Positions 1 through 5,292 of a stretch of 5,483 nt of DNA are shown piece by piece (within the stretch, counting starts at the first letter, position 1; each line of letters opens with the position of its first letter). Source of the DNA: an uncultured cyanobacterium. GTDB lineage: Bacteria; Cyanobacteriota; Cyanobacteriia; PCC-6307; Cyanobiaceae. The position numbers and the translations under genes are program-made. The stretch lies in the NCBI GenBank assembly GCA_903862155.1, contig CAIOXF010000360.1, positions 1 through 5,483 on the forward strand, written 5' to 3'. Under the pieces are notes generated by a model. It had not been told where the DNA came from, did no database searches, and saw only the letters and a list, made by a program, of their open reading frames with translations.

Positions 1-504
1 CGCCGGAATCAGGGGCACATGGAAGAAGAGCACCAGGCCACCGGTGGCCAGGGCGAAGGGCAGCACCACGCCGGTGACGGCCACGGTGGTGGCCTGAACG
101 CCCACGGCCACCAGCTCATCGAGCTCGCTCTCCAGGCCCGTGAGGAACAGCAGCGAGAACAGGCCGAGCTGGGAAACGGATTGGAGGCTCGGGAACGTTT
201 CGGCGTAGACCTCACCGATGCCTTCCGGGCTCACCCCGGAAAGCGAACCGAGCAGGCCGAGCACAGCCCCGCTGAGCTGGGCCTGGGTGTCGGGGGGAAC
301 GATCAGGTGCAATCCGGACACACCGATCAGCACCCCGGCGATCAGCTCGCCCAGGATGGTGGGGAGCTGCAGGCGCACCATCAGCTCAGCGATGGCGCGG
401 GCTGCCAGGAAGATCACCAGGAAGCGACCCACCTGAATCAGGGTTTCGGCCACCTCCATTTGGTGGGGGCTGATGTCCATCAGCAGCGGTAACAACGCGG
501 GCAT
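1..504 (-). CDS. CPA2-family Na+/H+ (cation:proton) antiporter, N-terminal part
   Basis: The gene reads leftward and runs off the window, leaving 168 residues without a stop. It should exchange Na+ or K+ for H+ across the plasma membrane. Hydrophobic helices lie near residues 22-40, 48-68, 80-90, 110-123 and 134-160. Residues 47-57 (LPTILGELIAG) match the conserved 'LPxxLGELLAG' segment of CPA2/KefB-type antiporters, and LFLTGLESELDEL near 119-131 matches the usual 'FxxGLE' helix. I chose the ATG at 504; an in-frame ATG at 480 gives an N-terminus starting MDISPH and is a real alternative, since neither has a clear Shine-Dalgarno. It is divergent from the psiE-like gene. Its place in a locus with a Na+-dependent bicarbonate symporter suggests that it extrudes Na+, which is inference. 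Cyanobacterial NhaS-type proteins belong to this superfamily, but the ion and the exact paralogue cannot be read from this fragment. Confidence 0.85.
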   Translation of the reverse strand, partial: MPALLPLLMDISPHQMEVAETLIQVGRFLVIFLAARAIAELMVRLQLPTILGELIAGVLIGVSGLHLIVPPDTQAQLSGAVLGLLGSLSGVSPEGIGEVYAETFPSLQSVSQLGLFSLLFLTGLESELDELVAVGVQATTVAVTGVVLPFALATGGLVLFFHVPLIPA

Positions 505-748
505 CAGAGGCGGCAGGGATTGGGTGTTTATAAGTGTGCCCGCACTCAGCTGGGGCCGGATCTCCTGAATCCGTCAGCCCTCTTGGATGGTTGCTATAAG
601 CACTGCTGTTTCAGCGCCACGCCTGGTGGGCTGCCGATTCAGTTTTGGCAGCACAGTTTGGTGAAGTCCACCCCAATCCTGAATCCCGATTTCGCTGGGG
701 TTGTTGAGGTTTGGTCATTTTGGCTGCTTTTCTCCCTCTCCAGGTGCC
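505..748. promoter_or_regulatory. Divergent intergenic region between antiporter and psiE-like gene
   Basis: These 244 bases separate two divergent genes and must carry both promoters. Two plus-strand TATAAG hexamers occur, at 529-534 and 595-600. The first overlaps a TTATAA core, which on the minus strand reads TATAAA about 23 bases before the antiporter ATG. None has a convincing TTGACA-like partner 16-18 bases away, so these are only -10 candidates. I see no RNA gene and no credible small ORF. Confidence 0.3.
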
Positions 749-1201
749 ATGGATTTCCTGAGCGACAAACGTTTTCTTGATGGTATTCATGGCTATGAGC
801 GCCAGCTTGCCAAGTTGCTTGCCCTGCTGTTGGCGGCCGTTGTGGGCTTGGCCACGGTTTTCCTGTTTTTGGATACCGGGGCGAAGGTGATCAGTCTTCA
901 GGTGAACTGGTTCGATGGCGGCTTGATCAAGCTTCTGGATCGGTTGCTGCTGATCTTTATCGCCCTGGAGGTACTCCAGAACATCACCGCCTACCTGCGT
1001 GATCAGGTGGTGCAGATTGAGCTGGTGCTGCTCACGGCCCTCACCGCCGTAGCTCGAAAGGTGATCGTGCTCCCGCCCGGAACCGATTACAAACCCCAGC
1101 TCATGGTGGGTTTTGGTGCGATCTCCGTGGGCCTGGCGGTTGCCTATTGGCTTGTTCGCAATGCGCGCACCAATGGCGAGCAGGGTGAGTCGAGCACCTA
1201 A
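749..1201 (+). CDS. PsiE-family (phosphate-starvation-inducible) membrane protein
   Basis: This is a 150-residue integral membrane protein of the PsiE family (Pfam PF06146), whose biochemical role is unknown. The family is named for phosphate-starvation induction of E. coli psiE, which need not hold here. Four hydrophobic helices are visible: about 20-41, 59-76, 88-108 and 118-136. The family-typical stretches are ALEVLQNITAYL (72-83) and LTALTAVARKVIVL (95-108). The frame is open upstream to about 701, but the ATG at 749 has an AGGTG sequence just before it and gives the normal family length with a short charged N-terminus (MDFLSDKRF). Its TAA overlaps the stop of the convergent small gene. 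The next gene rightward is on the opposite strand, so it is probably transcribed alone. The family call is confident; the physiological role is open. Confidence 0.85.
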   Translation: MDFLSDKRFLDGIHGYERQLAKLLALLLAAVVGLATVFLFLDTGAKVISLQVNWFDGGLIKLLDRLLLIFIALEVLQNITAYLRDQVVQIELVLLTALTAVARKVIVLPPGTDYKPQLMVGFGAISVGLAVAYWLVRNARTNGEQGESST

Positions 1202-1365
1202 GGCTTCGGCTGTAGGTGCTCCGGGGAGAGGAGCCCGCGCTCCCGCAGTTCCCGATGAAACTCCCTCCCCAGCTGGGCTTCTGGCGTATGGCGCTCCACC
1301 TGTGCCAGGAGCAATACGGTGCGGGCGCTCAGCCAGATGAAGGCCAACAGGAACACCAGGGTCAT
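1198..1365 (-). CDS. Small hypothetical membrane-anchored protein (55 aa)
   Basis: I do not recognise this family. The ATG at 1365 starts a 55-residue protein with one strongly hydrophobic helix at residues 2-21 (MTLVFLLAFIW... to LLLA), followed by a charged, probably cytoplasmic tail rich in Glu and Arg (REFHRELRERGLL at about 34-46). The case for coding is the very high G/C at third codon positions, as in neighbouring genes, and a chemically sensible anchor-plus-amphipathic-tail layout. The frame stays open upstream to 1665, but that extension is Ser/Arg-rich, has poor codon use and crosses the MrpC-like remnant, so I reject it. No clear Shine-Dalgarno precedes the ATG. The TAG (1198-1200) overlaps the TAA of the convergent psiE-like gene. 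It could be an accessory subunit of a membrane complex, but nothing here shows that. Confidence 0.55.
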   Translation of the reverse strand: MTLVFLLAFIWLSARTVLLLAQVERHTPEAQLGREFHRELRERGLLSPEHLQPKP

Positions 1366-1468
1366 CTTTGTGGCCCAAATGGCCGTTTGATATTGGCCGC
1401 TAATCACCCCGCCTGGGGCGCGACAGGAATCGCCAGTCTGCGCAGCTTCCTTTAGCGCTCTTGTCGTA

Positions 1469-1609
1469 ATGCCGGCCATTCGATTGCTGGAGCTGCTGCT
1501 GCTTGTGGCTGCTCTGGCTGGTTTTGTTGGACTTCTACTGCGCCGTAACCTGTTCCTTAAGATTTTGGCGATGGACGTGATGGGAAGTGCTGTTATGTCA
1601 CGTTGCTGA
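1469..1609 (+). pseudogene. MrpC/NuoK-like antiporter subunit, truncated N-terminal remnant
   Basis: A 46-codon ORF encodes a hydrophobic helix (about residues 5-24, LLELLLLVAALAGFVG...) followed by RRNLFLKILAMDVMGSAV (25-42). This resembles the first two helices of the NuoK-like MrpC/MnhC subunit of multisubunit Na+/H+ antiporters, where an 'NL..K.L..D....AV' segment opens the second helix. Intact MrpC-type proteins are roughly 100-120 residues with three helices. Here the frame ends in MSRC and a TGA. Other frames after the break give weakly family-like scraps: VTLLSGGLDS two bases out of frame at about 1597-1626, and IPVLNGLVAFGS in the original frame after the stop. No third helix follows. 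I infer a decayed gene with frame damage, cut off by about 1660. The alternative is a functional miniprotein. No other Mrp subunit is visible in the window. Confidence 0.55.
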
Positions 1610-1709
1610 GCGGGGGGCTGGATTCCGGTCCTGAATGGGCTGGTGGCCTTTGGCTCGTGAGCCATGGTGCAGTTGTTTGTTCGCTATCGGGGATTGCTGT
1701 GAGCCCAAT

Positions 1710-1728
1710 CCAGCCCGGCCAGGGCTGG
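1710..1728. repeat. Perfect 7-bp hairpin (CCAGCCC/GGGCTGG)
   Basis: CCAGCCC at 1710-1716 and GGGCTGG at 1722-1728 form a perfect GC-rich stem with a five-base loop (GGCCA). No T-tract follows on either strand, so this is not a standard intrinsic terminator. It sits just left of the putative operator and may insulate sbtA from upstream transcription or may be incidental. Confidence 0.45.
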
Positions 1729-1732
1729 TCCA

Positions 1733-1763
1733 TGTGATTAAAAGGTCTTAATGCGTGTGATTA
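1733..1763 (+). promoter_or_regulatory. Putative LysR-type operator upstream of sbtA
   Basis: A perfect inverted repeat ATTAA-N6-TTAAT lies at 1737-1752. It contains TTA (1738-1740)-N8-TAA (1749-1751) and satisfies the general LysR rule T-N11-A. TTA-N7/8-TAA is the motif described for the cyanobacterial LysR regulator CmpR and related CbbR-type proteins, which control inorganic-carbon uptake genes. The palindrome is framed by two identical direct repeats TGTGATTA at 1733-1740 and 1756-1763, 23 bases apart start to start. This is the only such element I find before sbtA, about 290 bases from the start codon. No regulator gene is in the window, so the binding protein is inferred. Confidence 0.4.
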
Positions 1764-2053
1764 GTCGTATTTGTTGAGCTGCCGCTGCTTCATTGCTGCC
1801 CAGGGCTCGGAGGGATGTTGCGGCGGCTCATCGGTGGCCCGGTCCACGCCCCAGAAGTGCCGTGTTTAGAGGGCTGATGCCCCTGTAGGGATCCTTTCAG
1901 GTGCGCTTTTAGGGCATGACGGACCGAACTGGGGAGCGCTAGGTCATTGTGCTCATCCTTGGATTGTGGCTTTGTCATCTCGCCCCACATCCCCCCTGGC
2001 CATCGCTAACTTCCCGCCCGGTTCATCCGTTCCCACGTCTCCAGGGATCACCA

Positions 2054-3052
2054 GTGTCTGAGTTCATCGGCCTATTTCTTGAGCAATTTCAGTCGCCAAC
2101 GCTCGGCTTCCTGATTGGCGGCATCGTTGTTGCCGCATTGGGAAGCCAGCTGGCTATTCCCGATTCGATCTACAAGTTCATCAGCTTTTTCCTGCTGATG
2201 AAGATCGGTTTGACGGGTGGTATTGCCATTCGCAACTCCAATCCTTCTGAGATTTTCCTGCCGGCGATCGCTGCTGTGGTCATCGGCATTGCGATTGTGT
2301 TCATCAGTCGCTATACGCTCGGCAAGCTGCCCGGCATCAAAATGGCCGACGCCGTGGCTACTGGCGGTCTGTTCGGTGCGGTGAGTGGTTCCACCCTTGC
2401 TGCCGTGCTTCCCGCCCTGGATTCCGCGAAGGTCCCCTATGAAGCCTGGACGGCGGCCCTTTATCCGTTCATGGATATCCCGGCTCTGGTGACCGCCATC
2501 GTGGTGGCCAGCGTATATATCAGCAAAAAGAGCGGCAACACTTCCGAAAAAGTGGAGGTCTGGCCGATCATCAAAGAGAGCCTGCAGAGCTCAGCTGTAA
2601 CAGCGCTGCTTCTGGGTGTGGCCCTCGGCATCCTCACCAAGCCTGAGCCGGTCTACAACACCTTCTTCAACCCCCTGTTCCGTGGTTTCCTCTCGGTTCT
2701 GATGATCATCATGGGCATGGAGGCCGCCCAGCGCATGAACGAGCTTCGCAAGGTGGCCCAGTGGTTTGCCATCTATGCCTTCATCGCGCCCATCGTGCAT
2801 GGCTTCCTGGCCTTTGGTCTGGGTCTGGTCATCCACAAGCTCACCGGCTTCAGCATCGGCGGCGCCGTGGTGCTCGCCGTGATTGCAGCCTCCAGCTCGG
2901 ATATCTCTGGCCCTCCCACCCTGCGGGCTGGTATCCCTTCCGCCAATCCTTCCGCTTACATCGGGGCCTCCACGGCCATCGGCACACCCGTGGCTATCGC
3001 CATCTGCATCCCCCTGTTTGTGGGGATTGCTGAGATGATGATCGGCAAGTAA
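2054..3052 (+). CDS. sbtA: SbtA, sodium-dependent bicarbonate transporter
   Basis: SbtA is a plasma-membrane Na+/HCO3- symporter of high affinity, one of the main inorganic-carbon importers of the cyanobacterial CO2-concentrating mechanism. The 332-residue product is hydrophobic throughout and follows Synechocystis SbtA closely. It has QSPTLGFLIGG (13-23), MKIGLTGGIAIRNSN (49-63), ATGGLFGAVSGST (102-114), YPFMDIPALVTAIV (137-150), LRKVAQW in the second half, and ASSSDISGPPTLRAG with SANPSAYIG and TAIGTP (about 279-310). The two halves correspond to the family's inverted five-helix repeats. I chose the GTG at 2054 because MSEFIGLF matches the family N-terminus; an ATG at 1949 would add 35 unrelated residues. 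The cytoplasmic linker between the halves (about 157-168) is some 40 residues shorter than in Synechocystis (374 aa). sbtB follows after 33 bases, so the two are probably cotranscribed. Confidence 0.96.
   Translation: MSEFIGLFLEQFQSPTLGFLIGGIVVAALGSQLAIPDSIYKFISFFLLMKIGLTGGIAIRNSNPSEIFLPAIAAVVIGIAIVFISRYTLGKLPGIKMADAVATGGLFGAVSGSTLAAVLPALDSAKVPYEAWTAALYPFMDIPALVTAIVVASVYISKKSGNTSEKVEVWPIIKESLQSSAVTALLLGVALGILTKPEPVYNTFFNPLFRGFLSVLMIIMGMEAAQRMNELRKVAQWFAIYAFIAPIVHGFLAFGLGLVIHKLTGFSIGGAVVLAVIAASSSDISGPPTLRAGIPSANPSAYIGASTAIGTPVAIAICIPLFVGIAEMMIGK
2264..2271. repeat. HIP1 octamer GCGATCGC
   Basis: A perfect HIP1 palindrome lies inside sbtA. This octamer is over-represented in many cyanobacterial genomes and gives weak support for the taxonomic assignment. 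Confidence 0.6.
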
Positions 3053-3085
3053 CCCTTCACGAACACATTCATTGAGGTTTGAGCC

Positions 3086-3400
3086 ATGAGTCAACAGGTC
3101 TGGAAGCTCACCATCGTTGCTGAGGAAATCCTCTCCAAGAAGCTCGTCAAGGTGATCAAGGAGGCTGGTGCCACCGGTTACACCGTGATGGCAGCTGGCG
3201 GTGAGGGCAGCCGCAACGTGCGCTCCACTGGCGAGCCGAGTGTGTCGCACACCCTCTCCAACGTGAAGATTGAGGTGCTCACCGGCACGCGCGAGCTGGC
3301 CGACAAGATCACCCACGAGATCGAAAGCAAGTTCTACGCCGATTATTCGATCATCACCTACATCTCCCAGGTGGAAGCTCTGCGCGACCACAAGTTCTGA
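3086..3400 (+). CDS. sbtB: SbtB, PII-like regulator of SbtA
   Basis: SbtB is a trimeric PII-like protein that binds adenine nucleotides (cAMP, AMP, ADP, ATP) and inhibits SbtA at the membrane under some energy and carbon states. The 104-residue sequence aligns without gaps to Synechocystis SbtB. It has the KLTIVAEEILSKKL first strand and helix (7-20), then GYTVM (31-35), GGEGSRNVRS (38-47), which covers the T-loop base and nucleotide-contacting Arg43 and Arg46, and DYSIITYI (86-93) near the C-terminus. The ATG has a good ribosome site (GAGG at 3074-3077, eight-base spacing). It lies 33 bases after sbtA and is followed by an intrinsic terminator, which fits an sbtAB unit. The protein ends in DHKF at residue 104, exactly where the Synechocystis protein continues into the CGPEGC redox loop, so this copy lacks that switch. 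The downstream bases encode no remnant of it. Confidence 0.96.
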   Translation: MSQQVWKLTIVAEEILSKKLVKVIKEAGATGYTVMAAGGEGSRNVRSTGEPSVSHTLSNVKIEVLTGTRELADKITHEIESKFYADYSIITYISQVEALRDHKF

Positions 3401-3438
3401 TCACACGTTTCGAACTCGTCGTCGTTCCCGTTCTTCTT

Positions 3439-3469
3439 GCCGGGGCTCCCATGGGGCCTCGGCTTTTTT
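3439..3469 (+). terminator. Intrinsic terminator of sbtAB
   Basis: An 11-bp stem pairs GCCGGGGCTCC (3439-3449) with GGGGCCTCGGC (3453-3463), including two G-U pairs, over a three-base CAT loop. Six T residues follow at 3464-3469. It begins 39 bases after the sbtB stop and has all the marks of a strong rho-independent terminator. Confidence 0.9.
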
Positions 3470-3667
3470 GATGGCTCTCTGCGAGGGAGCCACCTGAATT
3501 GATTAAGAACAGATGTGGCTAGCCCTTGCCGAATCAAGGGTGCAACTGGCCATTGATCAGTCGCCCTGATTGCCCCGATTGGACTTGCTGAGATTTGGCT
3601 CTGGGAGCACCCAACTGGCGTTTTCAGTCTTTAGCTTTCCCCGACTTCACACCGGACATCCCCTCCG
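3470..3667. other. Intergenic region upstream of the sigma factor gene
   Basis: These 198 bases should contain the sigma gene promoter, but I find no convincing -35/-10 pair. Two small hairpins are present: CCCTTG (3523-3528) with CAAGGG (3535-3540) over a six-base loop, and ATCAG-TCGCC-CTGAT at about 3556-3570. Neither has a T-tract. I see no small gene. Confidence 0.35.
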
Positions 3668-4639
3668 ATGCCTGCGCCACAGAAGCTCCCTCGCGGCGGC
3701 TGCGACGCATTTTCCCAGCATCTGCGCGCCATCGGCCGCATTCCGCTGCTTACTCCTGAAGAGGAGATCACCCTGGCCCGTGCGGTTCAACGGGGCCGCC
3801 AGCTGAGTGAGATTCGTGAGGAACTCAAACTCCGCGCCGGCGGTGTTGAGCCCTGTCCTGAAGTGTGGGCTGCTGAGGCCAAGGTGAGCCCTGCCCAGCT
3901 ACGCCAGCAACTTCGCCGTGCCGAGCGTGCCCAGGAGCGCATGGTGACTGCCAACCTGCGCCTGGTGGTGAGCGTGGCCCGTAAGTACGCCCATTTCCAG
4001 CTGGAAATGGAAGATCTGATCCAGGAGGGCACCCTGGGGCTCATCAAGGCTGTAGACCGCTTCGACCCTGCTCGGGGCTACCGCTTCTCCACCTACGCCT
4101 ACTGGTGGATTCGCGAGGGCATTAGCCGTGCCCTGGCCGACAAGAGCCGCAGTATCCGCCTCCCGGTGCACATGGTGGAGCTGCTCAGCAAGCTGCGCCG
4201 TGCCCAGCAGGTCCTGTGGCAGGAGCTGGGACGCAATCCCACCCTGGCCGAGATCTCCGATGCCACCGGTCTCAAGCCCCTGGACATCCGCGAAGCTCTC
4301 TTCCGTGCCCAGGAGCCCCTCAGCCTCAATGCCACCTATGCGGGGCAGGAGGATTTGAGCCTGATGGATAGCCTGAGATGCAGTGCTACTTCCCCGGCAG
4401 AACTCCTCACCGAGCAGCATCTCCGCACCGATCTGGAAACCCTGTTGGCTGAACTGCCAGAAAACGAGGCTGCGCTGCTGCGGATGCGGTATGGCATGAA
4501 CGGTGATGCCCCGATGAACCTGTGTGCGGTGGCACGGGAGCTGGGTGTGACCCGCGACACCGCCCGGGGCATTGAGCGCCGTGCCAATGCGGCCATTCGC
4601 AAGCTGTCTGAACGTGTGATCGACTACTTGGAGGCCTGA
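3668..4639 (+). CDS. Group 2 (RpoD/SigA-like) RNA polymerase sigma factor
   Basis: This 323-residue sigma70-family protein directs RNA polymerase to a subset of promoters. Domains in order are: region 1.2 (about 13-43, DAFSQHLRAIGRIPLLTPEEE), a charged non-conserved stretch (44-85), region 2 (88-165), region 3 (about 170-235) and region 4 (255-318). Region 2.2 has EDLIQEGTLGLIKAVDRFDP and region 2.3/2.4 has FSTYAYWWIREGISRAL, followed by SIRLPVH. It lacks the region 1.1 of the primary sigma factor, which with its length places it in cyanobacterial group 2. Two DNA-contact segments are atypical: E150 and S153 replace the usual Gln and Thr of region 2.4, and D297 and G301 replace Glu and Gln in the region 4.2 helix (TRDTARGIE). 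The ATG at 3668 lacks a clear Shine-Dalgarno, but region 1.2 begins soon after it. I cannot assign a specific Sig letter. Control of the neighbouring carbon genes is only a possibility. Confidence 0.93.
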   Translation: MPAPQKLPRGGCDAFSQHLRAIGRIPLLTPEEEITLARAVQRGRQLSEIREELKLRAGGVEPCPEVWAAEAKVSPAQLRQQLRRAERAQERMVTANLRLVVSVARKYAHFQLEMEDLIQEGTLGLIKAVDRFDPARGYRFSTYAYWWIREGISRALADKSRSIRLPVHMVELLSKLRRAQQVLWQELGRNPTLAEISDATGLKPLDIREALFRAQEPLSLNATYAGQEDLSLMDSLRCSATSPAELLTEQHLRTDLETLLAELPENEAALLRMRYGMNGDAPMNLCAVARELGVTRDTARGIERRANAAIRKLSERVIDYLEA

Positions 4640-4670
4640 GCTCAAGGTTTCTTACACAGCGCGTTGATAA

Positions 4671-4703
4671 AAAGGCCGGAGGCCTTCCACTAAGTGGCTT
4701 TTT
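4671..4703 (+). terminator. Probable terminator of the sigma factor gene
   Basis: Two small adjacent hairpins follow the gene by about 30 bases: AAGGCC (4672-4677) with GGCCTT (4681-4686) over a GGA loop, then CCAC (4687-4690) with GTGG (4694-4697) over a TAA loop, followed by C and five T residues (4699-4703). The preceding A-run could also pair with the T-run, giving one longer stem. It is weaker than the sbtAB terminator. Confidence 0.55.
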
Positions 4704-4887
4704 GGGTGCAGAATCATCGGATTCCCTCCTTTGTATAAGAAAAGCCAGCTTTCGCTACGAAGCAGGCCTCGGTATCAAGGAAATCCGGTTAATAGCGGAG
4801 GGATTGGATTGATGGTCGTTCTCTGGCTGCTTATAGATGAATTGGAGTTGCTGGCTCGGGGCTGGGGAGATTTTTTGACTGTTTCTC

Positions 4888-5292
4888 ATGCGCGTTATTG
4901 CAGCAATTCGCTGCTTCTCCGTTCTGTTCTGGTTTTGCTGTCTGATTTCTGTTGGCAGTGCCTTCTTTGGGCTCCATCGTTTGGTGGGCTGGGGCATTCA
5001 TGCTGCCCCCCCCCCTCCCCCTTGCTCTTGGGTTCTCTGGAGGCCAGGGGATTTGGTGATTCCTGGGCTGATCGGGGCGGATCAGTTACGGCAAAAGTCT
5101 GGCTTGTTGCCGCTCAATCGGGTGCGCCCTTCTGAGCAGCGCCTGGATCAACTCCTGCGATCGCTGGGGCAGGGATTTGGGCGGGTCAGCAGGCACGGCG
5201 GAGTGGGTGGTGAGTGTTTCTACTCACTGCCCGCTTTCTGTCTGTTTGGCATTCCCTGTGGTTCGCGATTCACTGATTACGGTTTCTTGTGA
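4888..5292 (+). CDS. Doubtful hypothetical protein with N-terminal hydrophobic segment (134 aa)
   Basis: I do not recognise this ORF. It begins MRVIAAIRCF and has one hydrophobic, Cys- and Phe-rich stretch at about 9-30, which could be a signal peptide or membrane anchor. A run of prolines encoded by the poly-C tract follows at about 40-45. A more polar part rich in Leu, Arg and Gln (RPSEQRLDQLLRSLGQGF) comes next, and the protein ends in a Cys- and Gly-rich tail. Third-position G/C is clearly lower than in sbtA, sbtB or the sigma gene, and a purine-rich GGGGAG lies 18 bases before the ATG, too far for a normal ribosome site. The TGA falls about 90 bases before ndhF on the same strand. It may be a fast-evolving secreted protein, a decayed gene, or a chance open frame; I lean slightly toward non-coding. 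Confidence 0.25.
   Translation: MRVIAAIRCFSVLFWFCCLISVGSAFFGLHRLVGWGIHAAPPPPPCSWVLWRPGDLVIPGLIGADQLRQKSGLLPLNRVRPSEQRLDQLLRSLGQGFGRVSRHGGVGGECFYSLPAFCLFGIPCGSRFTDYGFL
5006..5021 (+). repeat. Poly-C tract (C10-T-C5)
   Basis: Ten consecutive C residues at 5006-5015, one T, then five C residues at 5017-5021. Such tracts are prone to replication slippage and sequencing error. A one-base change would switch translation between the two overlapping open frames here. Confidence 0.9.
5157..5164. repeat. HIP1 octamer GCGATCGC
   Basis: This is the second perfect HIP1 palindrome of the window, within the weakly coding stretch before ndhF. Confidence 0.6.

Larger units (their letters stand above)
1610..2053. 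other. Gene-free stretch upstream of sbtA
   Basis: I see no credible gene in these 444 bases. The left end is the degraded tail of the MrpC-like remnant. A hairpin (1710-1728) and a LysR-type operator candidate (1733-1763) follow, described separately. From about 1770 to 2053 there is no clear -10/-35 pair. The sbtA frame is open back to an ATG at 1949, but the added 35 residues (Pro- and Trp-rich) do not resemble SbtA. If transcription starts near the operator, the sbtA leader would be about 270-290 nt. Confidence 0.5.

Noticed and set aside
19..492. Long plus-strand open frame over the antiporter gene
   Set aside because: It is His/Gln/Glu-rich and low in complexity, the typical antisense shadow of a GC-rich membrane-protein gene; the minus-strand frame has clear CPA2 motifs.
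611..1378. 255-codon minus-strand open frame across the psiE-like gene
   Set aside because: It is a shadow of the PsiE-family gene with no recognisable domain, and it conflicts with the better-supported 55-residue minus-strand gene.
1366..1665. N-terminal extension of the 55-residue minus-strand protein to 155 residues
   Set aside because: The added part is Ser/Arg-rich with poor codon bias, no hydrophobic logic, and antisense overlap with the MrpC-like remnant.
1710..1728. Hairpin as an intrinsic terminator
   Set aside because: No T-tract follows on either strand, so it was kept only as a hairpin.
1790..1990. 66-codon minus-strand open frame upstream of sbtA
   Set aside because: No motif, unremarkable composition and no ribosome site; it looks like a chance open frame in the leader.
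1949..2053. ATG at 1949 as the sbtA start
   Set aside because: It adds 35 Pro/Trp-rich residues with no similarity to SbtA, whereas GTG at 2054 gives the family-typical N-terminus.
2591..3391. 266-codon minus-strand open frame across sbtA and sbtB
   Set aside because: It is antisense to two strongly recognised genes and is rich in Gly, His and Asp, as expected for a shadow.
3390..3440. Possible tRNA fragment suggested by TTCGAA near 3408
   Set aside because: The surrounding bases do not form acceptor, D or anticodon arms; the region is simply the sbtB 3' end before its terminator.
3899..4645. 248-codon minus-strand open frame over the sigma factor gene
   Set aside because: It is antisense to an unmistakable sigma70-family protein and has no domain of its own.
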